From Methanobacteriota archaeon (GTDB taxonomy: Archaea > Thermoplasmatota > Poseidoniia > Poseidoniales > Poseidoniaceae), in assembly GCA_002726395.1 (NCBI GenBank), contig PBTA01000001.1, forward strand, positions 1 through 15,644: DNA of 15,644 bases. The letters are read 5' to 3'. This document shows, piece after piece, positions 1-7,956 of this stretch. Both the position numbers and the translations under genes were made by a program. How positions within the stretch are numbered: the first letter of the stretch is position 1; each line of letters opens with the position of its first letter. The notes beneath the pieces are model-generated. The model worked only from the letters and a program-made list of their open reading frames with translations, made no database searches and was not told where the DNA came from.

Positions 1-710
1 GCAGCAGCAGAACCCGGAGCGTAAAATGCTGAACCACGTTCTAGTAATTTGACGATTTCTCCTCCACCAGACGCTGTTCTTTGACATATTGCATCAATAG
101 TAGCCTCGTCTAATAAATGAGTAATTGCTATACCACCAACTGTTGTAAATCTCGGCAATGGCACCATAGTATCACCGTGACCACCCAAAACCATTGCTTG
201 GACATCTTCTTCAGAACATCCAACAGCATCAGCGACAAAGTGAGTCATCCTTGCGCTATCTAATACCCCTGCTTGCCCACATACTCGGTTTGCTGGGAAA
301 CCAGTTACTTTTTGCATGTGATAAGTCATCAAATCTAGTGGGTTAGTAACCATGATAATGATACTATTTGGAGCATGTTGCTTGATGCCTTCTCCAACTT
401 GTTTTACTATACTTGCATTCTTGGCGATTAAATCTTCTCTAGTCATGCCTGGTTGCCTAGGAAATCCAGAGGTGACTACAACAACATCAGCCCCTGCAAT
501 ATCTTCATAATTTGACGTGCCAATAAGCCACCCGTCGTAATTTAGGACTTGTCCGTTTTGTGACATATCCAGCGCTTTACCTTTGGCAAATCCCTCGTAT
601 ATATCTAAAAGAACAATGTCTCCTAATTTTTTTTGTGCTAGCACAAATGCACATGTTGCGCCAACATTTCCTGCTCCAATTACTGCAATTTTTTTCCGTG
701 AGTTTGCCAA
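1..710 (-). CDS. mdh: NAD-dependent malate dehydrogenase, C-terminus cut by window edge
   Basis: This enzyme interconverts malate and oxaloacetate with NAD(H) in the cytoplasm. About 236 N-terminal residues are visible. The Rossmann signature GAGNVG lies near residues 12-17, with Asp at about 36 ending beta-2, which favours NAD. The active-site loop FPRQPGMTR with adjacent substrate-binding arginines is malate-type rather than lactate-type. TNPLD follows, then the catalytic His of GGHGDT at about residue 178. I chose the TTG start at 710 because AAGGTG (717-722) lies 6 bases upstream and the protein then begins LANSRKKIAVIGAG, the usual family N-terminus. An in-frame GTG (719) and ATG (791) would add unusual residues, and the ATG has no well-placed ribosome binding site. 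The gene diverges from the transhydrogenase genes. The function is secure; the start is likely but not proven. Confidence 0.93.
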   Translation of the reverse strand, partial: MANSRKKIAVIGAGNVGATCAFVLAQKKLGDIVLLDIYEGFAKGKALDMSQNGQVLNYDGWLIGTSNYEDIAGADVVVVTSGFPRQPGMTREDLIAKNASIVKQVGEGIKQHAPNSIIIMVTNPLDLMTYHMQKVTGFPANRVCGQAGVLDSARMTHFVADAVGCSEEDVQAMVLGGHGDTMVPLPRFTTVGGIAITHLLDEATIDAICQRTASGGGEIVKLLERGSAFYAPGSAA

Positions 711-716
711 TTTTAA

Positions 717-722
717 CACCTT
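717..722 (-). promoter_or_regulatory. Ribosome binding site setting the TTG start of mdh
   Basis: Read on the minus strand this is AAGGTG, complementary to the 3' end of archaeal 16S rRNA, with 6 bases before the TTG at 710. It supports TTG over the upstream ATG at 791. Confidence 0.6.
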
Positions 723-776
723 ATGATTGCCGCCAAGTAAAGGCGTAAAATAAGTTAGTTGGTCTTTAGCCCAAAC

Positions 777-786
777 TGTATAATTA
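777..786 (-). promoter_or_regulatory. Possible TATA box of mdh
   Basis: On the minus strand this reads TAATTATACA. A start about 26 bases downstream, near 755, would give a leader of roughly 45 bases carrying the AAGGTG site. It was found by eye in an AT-rich region, so confidence is low. Confidence 0.35.
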
Positions 787-801
787 GACATTCTAAGCGT
801 C

Positions 802-812
802 TTATCTAAAAG
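802..812 (+). promoter_or_regulatory. Possible TATA box of the transhydrogenase operon
   Basis: TTATCTAAAAG resembles an archaeal TATA element. A start about 26 bases downstream would fall near 833, inside the inverted repeat at 824-841, leaving a leader of about 37 bases before the pntAA ATG at 870. This is assigned by spacing and base composition only. Confidence 0.35.
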
Positions 813-823
813 CCTCCTTTGAT

Positions 824-841
824 TGGGGTAAAACAACCCCA
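824..841. repeat. Inverted repeat TGGGGT-N6-ACCCCA upstream of pntAA
   Basis: Six-base perfect arms (824-829 and 836-841) flank a 6-base A-rich spacer. The repeat lies over the predicted start point of the transhydrogenase transcript, so it could be an operator or a small 5' leader hairpin. It is conspicuously G/C in an AT-rich spacer. Confidence 0.5.
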
Positions 842-869
842 GTTGACAAGACTGGAATTGGTGGTCAAA

Positions 870-2033
870 ATGAGACTAGGTGTGCCAAAAGAACCTGATA
901 ATGAAACCCGTGTTGCGATAGTACCTTCAAGCATGAAAAAACTGACAAAAGCCGGTTTTGAGGTTTACGTTGAACAAGGTGCTGGTGTTAGAGCAAATTA
1001 TAATGATAGCCAGTATGAAGATGCTGGAGCAAAGATTGTATCGAGAAAAGAGGCTTTATCATGCCAAAATATAATTTGCATAAACTTTCCAGGAACTGAT
1101 GGTATTACAGAAAAGTCCAATGTTGCTTGCGTAGCCGATCCGTTTAGAAATCCCGAAGATGTCAAACAATGCCTAAGTGCTAATATTACTTTAATGTCAA
1201 TGGATATGATTCCGCGAAGATTATCACGAGCTCAATCTATGGACGTAAATTCTAGTCAAGACAATCTAGCAGGTTACAAGGCTGTTTTATTAGGTGCATC
1301 CAATGTACCAAAAGGAATCCCAATGATGACTACATCGGCTGGTACAGTTAGACCAGCAAAAGTTGTGGTAATGGGTAGTGGCGTTGCTGGATTACAAGCC
1401 ATTGCGACCGCTAAAAGGTTAGGTGCAGTAGTTTACGCTTCTGATGTAAGAAAATCTGCCGCTGAGCAAATAGAATCTGTCGGTGGTAGATTTATCGAGG
1501 TTGATGGAATGGATGACTTTGAAGATGAGTCAGGATACGCCAAGCCATTGACTCCTGAATTTATTCAGAAAGTTAACGAAACAGTGTGCGGAGTTGCCAA
1601 AGACGCCGACATCATCATTACTACTGCTAGAATATTTGGAAGACCAGCCCCGATTACCGTGCCCAGCGACGCAGTAAAGACATTCAAATCTGGAGCTGTT
1701 ATAGTTGACATGAATGCCGATGTTGGCGGGAATTGCCAAGATACAAAGGTCGGGGAAATTCACGTTACCGAAAATGGTGTAATAATTGTTGGAACATCCA
1801 ACCTTCCAGGTACTATTGCAAATACAGCAAGTATGCTTTATTCAAATAATTTAACGACATTTATTACTTCCTTAGCCAAAGAAGGAGAAATCGTCCTTGC
1901 GGATGACGATGACATATTATTTGGTGCACCTGAAGGATCTGACTTTTACGTCAACGGAATGGGTGGAGTGCTAATTTGTATGAATGGAGAAATGCATCAA
2001 AAGCAAACAAGACTAATGGGGGTATTAGAATGA
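870..2033 (+). CDS. pntAA: NAD(P) transhydrogenase subunit alpha part 1 (domain I, NAD(H)-binding)
   Basis: This 387-residue protein is the soluble NAD(H)-binding domain I of proton-translocating transhydrogenase, which moves hydride between NADH and NADP+ using the proton gradient. It opens with MRLGVPKEPDNETRVAIVPS, the alanine dehydrogenase/PNT N-terminal signature. The NAD site GSGVAG is at residues 169-174, and Asp192 follows beta-2 in YASDVRKS. DVGGNCQDT and GTSNLPGT are further family motifs. ATG870 is chosen because GGTGG precedes it at ribosome-binding-site distance and family homology begins there; an in-frame TTG at 819 would add 17 unconserved residues. The stop overlaps the start of pntAB (ATGA), so the two are probably translationally coupled. 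The split three-gene arrangement is like that of Rhodospirillum rubrum rather than the fused E. coli PntA. Confidence 0.95.
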   Translation: MRLGVPKEPDNETRVAIVPSSMKKLTKAGFEVYVEQGAGVRANYNDSQYEDAGAKIVSRKEALSCQNIICINFPGTDGITEKSNVACVADPFRNPEDVKQCLSANITLMSMDMIPRRLSRAQSMDVNSSQDNLAGYKAVLLGASNVPKGIPMMTTSAGTVRPAKVVVMGSGVAGLQAIATAKRLGAVVYASDVRKSAAEQIESVGGRFIEVDGMDDFEDESGYAKPLTPEFIQKVNETVCGVAKDADIIITTARIFGRPAPITVPSDAVKTFKSGAVIVDMNADVGGNCQDTKVGEIHVTENGVIIVGTSNLPGTIANTASMLYSNNLTTFITSLAKEGEIVLADDDDILFGAPEGSDFYVNGMGGVLICMNGEMHQKQTRLMGVLE

Positions 2034-2341
2034 CACCAGAATTACTAATTGGAAGCATAACGCTATTTGTACTGTCAATATTCTTAGGTTTCGAACTAAT
2101 CACCAAAGTTCCCGCAACATTACATACCCCGCTAATGAGTGGCGCTAATGCAATTTCTGGAATCAGTATCGTAGGTGCTTTACTTGGGGCAAATGTCGCC
2201 TATGATGGTGGCAACACAGATTTATCAGGTATTTTGGCATTTATCGCTGTAGTTCTTGCTATGATTAACGTAGTTGGCGGTTTTGCTGTTACTAATAGAA
2301 TGCTGAATATGATTGCTGGCAAGAAAAATCGAGGTGCTTGA
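2030..2341 (+). CDS. pntAB: NAD(P) transhydrogenase subunit alpha part 2 (membrane domain)
   Basis: This 103-residue integral membrane protein supplies the first part of the proton-conducting domain II of transhydrogenase. Three hydrophobic helices are visible, at about residues 3-24, 39-58 and 64-88. The segment LHTPLMSGANAISG between helices one and two is the PntAB hallmark. ATG2030 overlaps the pntAA stop by 4 bases, with a G-rich ribosome binding site just upstream. An in-frame start further upstream (1976) would add residues read from inside pntAA and is rejected. The gene ends 1 base before pntB. It belongs to a single pntAA-pntAB-pntB unit, and the length is normal for the family. Confidence 0.94.
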   Translation: MTPELLIGSITLFVLSIFLGFELITKVPATLHTPLMSGANAISGISIVGALLGANVAYDGGNTDLSGILAFIAVVLAMINVVGGFAVTNRMLNMIAGKKNRGA

Positions 2342-2342
2342 A

Positions 2343-3767
2343 ATGGAATTCAATGAATGGATAGACATCGGATATCTAATCGCTGCAGCACTCTTCATTT
2401 TTGGGCTTAAGAAATTAGGCCATCCAAGAACAGCACCAAGAGGCAATCAGCTTGGAGCATTAGGTATGCTAGTTGCAGTATTAACTACAATATTAGACAT
2501 GGAATTAGCAGACGACCCAGCAAACTGGACATTAATTATTGCCGGATTAGTAATTGGCTCGTTAATTGGCTACTGGATGGCTGTAAAAGTCGAGATGACT
2601 GGTATGCCAGAGCTTGTTGCTTTGTTCAACGGATTTGGCGGCGCAGCATCAGCACTAGTGGCATTGTCTGAGTCATGGAGGTACATAGAAGGAGCAAACC
2701 TTCCAAGTGGACTGGAACTAACAGTAACTATTGTCGCTGCAGGATTATCAGCATTGGTTGGCTGGATGACTCTGACTGGTTCCCTCTTGGCTATGTTCAA
2801 ATTAAAAGGCGGCATAGAGGTATTTGGGAAATGGATTAAGACTCCAACATGGGGTCCAAGTTGGTTGAATATTGTCAAAGTTCTTCTAATCATAAGTGCA
2901 TTTGGTCTAATCTTCTACAATATTGACAATCCTACTGACAAGAACATCATCTTCGCACTGATTGCAGTTTCTTCGATACTAGGAATTTTACTCGTATTAC
3001 CAATTGGTGGAGCAGATATGCCAGTGGTAGTTTCTCTGCTCAATTCATTGTCAGGAATTGCAGCCGCATTTACCGGCTTCATTATCGGGAATTCAGTATT
3101 GATAGTTGCTGGTTCTCTGGTTGGTGCATCAGGACTAATTCTCACCTTCATAATGTGTAAGGCAATGAATAGAACATTGCCCGACGTATTATTCAAATCG
3201 TTTGGTGGAGGTGGCGAAAAAGCTTCTCTAACTAGAACTAAAGTTGGTTCCGATGCAGATGAAGTTGCCATGATGTTAGACGGTGCCCAAAAAGTGATTA
3301 TTGTCCCAGGCTACGGCATGGCGGTATCTCAATGTCAACACCAAGTCAAGGAATTTGCTGATCTAATCTCTGAAAAGTATGATACTGAAGTCAGTTATGC
3401 AATTCACCCGGTTGCAGGCAGGATGCCAGGCCATATGAATGTCCTATTAGCCGAAGCAAATGTTCCATATGAACAATTGATTGAAATGGATGAGATTAAT
3501 TCTGAATTCCCAGATTGCGATGTAGCATTAGTAATTGGCGCAAACGATACCACAAATCCTGCTGCAAGAACAGGTGAAGGACCACTTGCAGGTATGCCAA
3601 TTATTGATGCTGACCAGGCAAGAACTGTAGTTATCATCAAGAGGTCTTTGTCAGTAGGCTATGCTGGGGTTGACAATGATCTCTTTTACATGGATAAAAC
3701 AATGATGATGTTTGGCGATGGAAAGAAAATGATGACAGCTTTGAATAACGCAGTTAAAGAATCATGA
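2343..3767 (+). CDS. pntB: NAD(P) transhydrogenase subunit beta (membrane domain plus NADP-binding domain III)
   Basis: This 474-residue protein completes the transhydrogenase. The first roughly 290 residues hold about eight or nine membrane helices of domain II, including the glycine-rich GGADMPVVVSLLNS segment. The C-terminal domain III binds NADP(H) and shows PGYGMAV (about 322-328), HPVAGRMPGHMNVLLAEA (about 355-372), VIGANDTTNPAA (about 397-408) and KRSLSVGYAGVDN (from about 433). In many homologues the third motif reads GANDVVNPAA; the TT here is a small variation. ATG2343 is set by GAGGTG about 6 bases upstream. The expected effect in the cell is NADPH supply driven by proton motive force. 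Length and motif set are complete, with no sign of damage. Confidence 0.95.
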   Translation: MEFNEWIDIGYLIAAALFIFGLKKLGHPRTAPRGNQLGALGMLVAVLTTILDMELADDPANWTLIIAGLVIGSLIGYWMAVKVEMTGMPELVALFNGFGGAASALVALSESWRYIEGANLPSGLELTVTIVAAGLSALVGWMTLTGSLLAMFKLKGGIEVFGKWIKTPTWGPSWLNIVKVLLIISAFGLIFYNIDNPTDKNIIFALIAVSSILGILLVLPIGGADMPVVVSLLNSLSGIAAAFTGFIIGNSVLIVAGSLVGASGLILTFIMCKAMNRTLPDVLFKSFGGGGEKASLTRTKVGSDADEVAMMLDGAQKVIIVPGYGMAVSQCQHQVKEFADLISEKYDTEVSYAIHPVAGRMPGHMNVLLAEANVPYEQLIEMDEINSEFPDCDVALVIGANDTTNPAARTGEGPLAGMPIIDADQARTVVIIKRSLSVGYAGVDNDLFYMDKTMMMFGDGKKMMTALNNAVKES

Positions 3768-3795
3768 TGATTGTTTTTGGATTTGATTTAAGGCA

Positions 3796-4791
3796 ATGTT
3801 CAAAGGTATGCAATTTTTCCAAAAAGTGGGTGAGAGGGTGATTAGGCTAAAACCAAGAACTGTGATTGCCATTTTGGCACTATTACTTATTGCTCCTGTT
3901 GTCGCTAATCCTAACGGCCCACCATGGTTAAATGGTGGTGACAGAGTTGTTGAAACAGGTTGTACATGTCACGGTGATGGTGCACCATCAACCGAAGTAG
4001 TGGTATCCATTTCTGGAGTTCCAAGATCATATTCCTTGGGAGCGACTTATGATTTTACCATCAGTTTGCAGCACGCAAGTAATGAGGATGGCGGCTACAT
4101 GCTATGGGATTACAATAGCGGAACGTTAACGCCTGGTGAAGGGAGTAAGACTGTTGATGATGAACCAGGAGCACTATCACAATCTGAAGTCGGTAATAAT
4201 TGGGCAGTTAGTTGGACTGCTCCTACCGAGGATGTAGGAAGTGTCGCATTTCAGTTAGTTGGTAATGCGGTGAATGGAAATGGTCAATTTGACGGCGGAG
4301 ATTTGTGGAATATACTATCATTCTCTATTAGCGCCCCTGATTCCACTTACGAAGATGACGAGGCTAACCGTGAACTTAGAACAATAAGCGTTGGAGATTA
4401 TGATTCATTATTTGTCGCAGTAGAGGACCCTGCTGCCTTAGAGGCTGAGCGACAAGAAGGTATTGCGGAGGATTTTTTCAACAATGGAAATTTGTTTTAT
4501 TGGACTACTTTGGCAATAATTATCCTAGGTGCAGTTGTACAGGGTGAATTTTACGAACGTAAATTCGGCGGAGGGCCGCCACACTTAGACATGAGTCTAG
4601 CCGTTCCTCAAGGCGTTAGAAGAGGGGTTTTGAGTATTGTTACAATCTTGTTATTTGCTTGGGCGTTAGACTCATCACAAGCATGGGGATTAATCATGAT
4701 AACAGGTATGCTGATGCTATGGGCTATTTTTGGCGTATATCGAACAGTAGTTCAGGCAAGAGCTCCAAAACAATATACAGATTTAATTTGA
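3796..4791 (+). CDS. Membrane-anchored extracytoplasmic protein with a CxCH motif (possible heme or metal protein)
   Basis: I do not recognise an exact family. A positively charged N-terminus is followed by a hydrophobic stretch (about residues 22-37) ending in VVANPNG, which looks like a signal peptide. The sequence GCTCHGDG follows (Cys56, Cys58, His59), then a roughly 150-residue beta-rich domain. The C-terminus has a helix at about 233-250 and two more at about 279-321. Layout resembles anchored ectodomains that carry one CxxCH heme site ahead of a beta-sandwich, but only one residue separates the cysteines, so covalent heme binding is uncertain; a metal or Fe-S site is possible. The start is ambiguous: ATG3796 is used, but GTG3838 would place the signal peptide right at the N-terminus. 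It follows pntB by 28 bases and may be co-transcribed. Confidence 0.6.
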   Translation: MFKGMQFFQKVGERVIRLKPRTVIAILALLLIAPVVANPNGPPWLNGGDRVVETGCTCHGDGAPSTEVVVSISGVPRSYSLGATYDFTISLQHASNEDGGYMLWDYNSGTLTPGEGSKTVDDEPGALSQSEVGNNWAVSWTAPTEDVGSVAFQLVGNAVNGNGQFDGGDLWNILSFSISAPDSTYEDDEANRELRTISVGDYDSLFVAVEDPAALEAERQEGIAEDFFNNGNLFYWTTLAIIILGAVVQGEFYERKFGGGPPHLDMSLAVPQGVRRGVLSIVTILLFAWALDSSQAWGLIMITGMLMLWAIFGVYRTVVQARAPKQYTDLI

Positions 4792-4798
4792 AGGTGAT
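4791..4798 (+). promoter_or_regulatory. Strong ribosome binding site before tatC-like gene
   Basis: AAGGTGAT is a near-complete match to the archaeal Shine-Dalgarno sequence and begins at the last base of the preceding stop codon. No ATG, GTG or TTG in the tatC frame lies at the ideal distance: CTG4802 is close and TTG4814 is about 15 bases away. This leaves the tatC start open. Confidence 0.6.
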
Positions 4799-4813
4799 GT
4801 TCTGACAATCCAT

Positions 4814-5809
4814 TTGGGTACAGACTCAAATATTCGTCTCCAATCTCACACCGAAGAATTATTTGCTCGTACTGGATTACTTATTTTTGCCTGGATAATA
4901 GTATCAATTCCTTGGCTAATGAATATTGATTCTGTGTTGGAATTTTTGATAATCAAATTAGATCCTTGTGAAGTTGAATGTTTGAATCTATACCAACCTG
5001 AGAAATGGTCGGAATTGAGATGGCTTGCTTCTGCAATACTAGGATTTGCCACAATATTGCCATTAATGAGCCAACAATTTTGGTCATTTGCTAAACCTGG
5101 TTTGACTAATAGTGAGCAGAAGTTGTTCAGAATCACCATAATTTCAGCCCCACTAATATTCCTTGTAACATCATACTTGACATTATTCATTGCTTTACCA
5201 AATCTATTTTCTCTTGGACATTCAATACAATCTGATTATGGGTTCGTAGCTAAATATGACGTCATAAATTTAATCAGTTTTTCCACCGCAATAATATGGA
5301 TGGAAATAATTGTAGTGTTTGCAACATCAGTAATGATTGCCTCTGGTTTAAGTGGAAATATGGATTCAAGTAACGCCAATTGGTGGCGTATTAGAGTTTA
5401 TGGAATTGTCATAATGTTGACTCTGCTATCGTTTTATGAAAGAACCACAAATGGACTCTTGATTGGTTTGTCGAGCGTTTTATTGATTGAATTATTGTCA
5501 AGACCTTGGACTACTAAAGTCCCAAGATATCAGGTTGGAATGGAAGAAAAATTTGATTCACATGGTGAGATTGTGACTTATTTGCACGTTATTTGTGGGT
5601 GCAAAGGCCAACAGGAATCAACGCTAAATTGTCCACATACAATAATAGAAAATGTATGTAGTCAACAAAATAAGCAGGATGATTTGCTGAGGATTTTGAT
5701 GTTTAATCAGCCAGACAACATCCTGTTATATGAATGTGAAAACCAACAGTTTGTCAATACTTTTCAATCGCTGATCTCATCGACTAAATGTAAAATAATT
5801 ACCAAATAA
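4814..5809 (+). CDS. tatC: TatC-like twin-arginine translocase subunit with a long cysteine-containing C-terminal extension
   Basis: TatC is the membrane receptor of the Tat pathway, which exports folded proteins carrying twin-arginine signals. Recognition rests on SHTEELFARTGLL at the N-terminus (residues 11-23; TatC proteins have HLxEL here) and QQFWSFAKPGLTNSEQK (87-103), matching the cytoplasmic loop with a conserved Phe, Pro-Gly-Leu and Glu. Six hydrophobic helices can be placed between about 20 and 229. The first external loop contains CEVEC. TatC usually ends soon after helix six at about 240-270 residues, but here a hydrophilic tail runs from about 231 to 331 with Cys261, 263, 273, 282, 308 and 326. 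The tail should face the cytoplasm. The start (TTG4814) is uncertain; CTG4802 would fit the ribosome binding site better. No tatA was seen in the window. Confidence 0.8.
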   Translation: MGTDSNIRLQSHTEELFARTGLLIFAWIIVSIPWLMNIDSVLEFLIIKLDPCEVECLNLYQPEKWSELRWLASAILGFATILPLMSQQFWSFAKPGLTNSEQKLFRITIISAPLIFLVTSYLTLFIALPNLFSLGHSIQSDYGFVAKYDVINLISFSTAIIWMEIIVVFATSVMIASGLSGNMDSSNANWWRIRVYGIVIMLTLLSFYERTTNGLLIGLSSVLLIELLSRPWTTKVPRYQVGMEEKFDSHGEIVTYLHVICGCKGQQESTLNCPHTIIENVCSQQNKQDDLLRILMFNQPDNILLYECENQQFVNTFQSLISSTKCKIITK

Positions 5810-5859
5810 CCTAACATCACTCCCAAGATTTGATACCATACTGACTCTTGCTATGGTTG

Positions 5860-7956
5860 ATGAAAGGCAAATGGTTGGGTATACCACTAATCATTTTACT
5901 ACTTAGTGCATCACTCATTTCATTTTTGAACCAAGAGCAGGTTGAAGATTGGCTACAAAGCAATTCAATTACTATAAATCAAGATCAAATAGAGACGTTA
6001 ACTATTCAGGAAAATGAAAATTGGCCAGTAATAATAGTTAACTTTCAAGACCAAGTTATGGACTCTAATTCCGCTTTAACCCAAACTGAACAATTATTAA
6101 TTCCTCACTCAAAGAATTACTTTACCGAATTATCAAATAATTTTGTCAACTTGTCTATTGACATACACCCAACGGTATTTACTGCTAATGGGGTTCTAGC
6201 TGATTATGGCGCTGATAATGGTGTGGAAAGAGATTCTTCAATCAGCGGCACTCACTTGCCCACAAACTTGGCTAGTGAGGTAATAAATTCCAAAAAGAAT
6301 GGATTAGATTGGAGTAAATATGATTTAAACTCAGATGGGTATGTTGACAGATTACTGATATTACATACAAGCGTGGGTCAAGAAGTTGGAGGTAACTCTG
6401 ACCGAATCTGGAGCCATTTTACCACTCTAGACGAAACTATAGAACTTGGTGATGGATTAAAGATTGGACATTATACTATGGCAGGGTTAGGTTCAGGGTC
6501 TGCGGGATTTGGTACAGCAATGCATGAAATGTTGCACCAAATGGGTGCCTATGATTTGTATCCATCACATGGAGAACAAACTTCACGGTGGAAAGGCGTT
6601 GGTGATTGGGGCATAATGGCTAGTGGCAATTGGAATGGCGGAGGTAGCACCCCTGCCCTACCAATGTCATCGACTATGGAAACAATTGGATTGAATAATT
6701 ATCAAACCGTGGAAATATCTTGGACCCAAAGTGATGGTTTTTGCCAAGGACCAGAATTAATTTTTGATATTAGTCAGAATTCATATACAAACTATAAGAT
6801 TGTAATCAATGAAAATGAAAATGTTTGGATTGAATACCGTGGGAATAATAATTATGATGACATTCTACCTAGTGATGGAATCTTAGTGTCATATCAAGAT
6901 AATTCGGTAGATGGTTTTGACGATAACGAATTAAATGTTGACAACCAGAGACCTTATCTAAAAATAATCGAAGCAGACGGTAATCAAGATTTATTGCAAG
7001 GTATGAATGAAGGTGATGCTGGCGATGTTTTTACTAACGGCACTACATTTGGTAGTAAAGGGATAGAAATTCGTAACCATGATGGTTTCTTGGTCGACTG
7101 GTACGCAGAAGTATCAATAGGAATTCAACCGGTGATACAAATAAAATCAGACTTTTGTGAGTCTAACCTAATAGGAGATTTACCTGACCACTCTGTCACA
7201 ATGCTGGTGAATGAATCTATTGAAATGACCCTCTTATCGACAATTGATTGCCAAATAAACAATCAATTACAATCGACAGATGGGCGTTTAATTGCCATCT
7301 CTAGTAACGAACTGTATGCTGGAACTGAGAAGAAATTATCAATAACATTTAACACCGTAAGTAGCCCTAACACTTTGACCAAACTTACCGGCAAATTAGT
7401 GTGTGGAGAGGAATTTTTAGATGTCAAAACCCAAATTTTGACATTATCCAGAATACCATTCAGTGGGGAATACAAATCAAAAATACCTGCTAATACTAAT
7501 TCAGCAATATTAATTCCAATTACATCGATAGGCCAAGGTAACCAAACTTTCGAGGTACATATTGATGGAGCATTAACAAGAATTGCACAGTCAGCTAATA
7601 CCGTAACTTTGAGCGGAAATGACGATGTATTGTCAATTGAAATAAAACCTAATGACCTACTAACCAACAATATGCTAATTAATGGAAATGTCGAAATTAT
7701 CGATGGTGCAGGAAATACGTGGGTGATAGAAATACAATTAACAGCAGAAAGTGAGGGATTAACATCAATAAATGATTTTATAGGCCCGGGCCAAATGATT
7801 AGTCTAGCATTATTATTTGCTGCATTGTGGATATTTCTAACCATGCGGGAATCTGCATCAAAGTCTAATAAATCAGATGATTTTGAGGAGATTAAGCCTA
7901 TATCAACTACTCAAGAAATTCCCTTAGACGCATGGGGAAGACCGTTAGACGATTAG
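5860..7956 (+). CDS. Membrane-anchored M6-type (immune inhibitor A-like) zinc metalloprotease
   Basis: This is a probable exported endopeptidase of 698 residues. An N-terminal hydrophobic segment (about residues 5-22) acts as signal peptide or anchor. The catalytic domain has HEMLHQMGAYD, with zinc ligands His222 and His226, catalytic Glu223 and third ligand Asp232 in the HExxHxxGxxD pattern, followed by GDWGIMASGNWNG, which provides the Met-turn. An acidic, Asn-rich beta-type region follows to about 640, then a membrane helix (about 645-662) and a short cytoplasmic tail ending DAWGRPLDD. The active site would therefore be tethered to the outer face of the membrane. ATG5860 is used; a TTG at 5848 would add four residues. 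The gene follows tatC by 50 bases. The stop overlaps the endA stop on the other strand by 4 bases. The substrate is unknown. Confidence 0.85.
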   Translation: MKGKWLGIPLIILLLSASLISFLNQEQVEDWLQSNSITINQDQIETLTIQENENWPVIIVNFQDQVMDSNSALTQTEQLLIPHSKNYFTELSNNFVNLSIDIHPTVFTANGVLADYGADNGVERDSSISGTHLPTNLASEVINSKKNGLDWSKYDLNSDGYVDRLLILHTSVGQEVGGNSDRIWSHFTTLDETIELGDGLKIGHYTMAGLGSGSAGFGTAMHEMLHQMGAYDLYPSHGEQTSRWKGVGDWGIMASGNWNGGGSTPALPMSSTMETIGLNNYQTVEISWTQSDGFCQGPELIFDISQNSYTNYKIVINENENVWIEYRGNNNYDDILPSDGILVSYQDNSVDGFDDNELNVDNQRPYLKIIEADGNQDLLQGMNEGDAGDVFTNGTTFGSKGIEIRNHDGFLVDWYAEVSIGIQPVIQIKSDFCESNLIGDLPDHSVTMLVNESIEMTLLSTIDCQINNQLQSTDGRLIAISSNELYAGTEKKLSITFNTVSSPNTLTKLTGKLVCGEEFLDVKTQILTLSRIPFSGEYKSKIPANTNSAILIPITSIGQGNQTFEVHIDGALTRIAQSANTVTLSGNDDVLSIEIKPNDLLTNNMLINGNVEIIDGAGNTWVIEIQLTAESEGLTSINDFIGPGQMISLALLFAALWIFLTMRESASKSNKSDDFEEIKPISTTQEIPLDAWGRPLDD

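Noticed and set aside
560..748. 62-residue plus-strand reading frame
   Set aside because: It lies antisense to mdh, whose minus-strand translation gives a clear malate dehydrogenase. The frame has no recognisable content.
3768..3795. Terminator after pntB (run of T at 3773-3778)
   Set aside because: A short T-run in an AT-rich gap of 28 bases, with no stem; the next gene follows closely, so readthrough is as likely.
7263..7844. 193-residue minus-strand reading frame inside the protease gene
   Set aside because: Long, but antisense to the protease's C-terminal domain and anchor. Its hydrophobic runs mirror the plus-strand codons and there is no ribosome binding site or homology.
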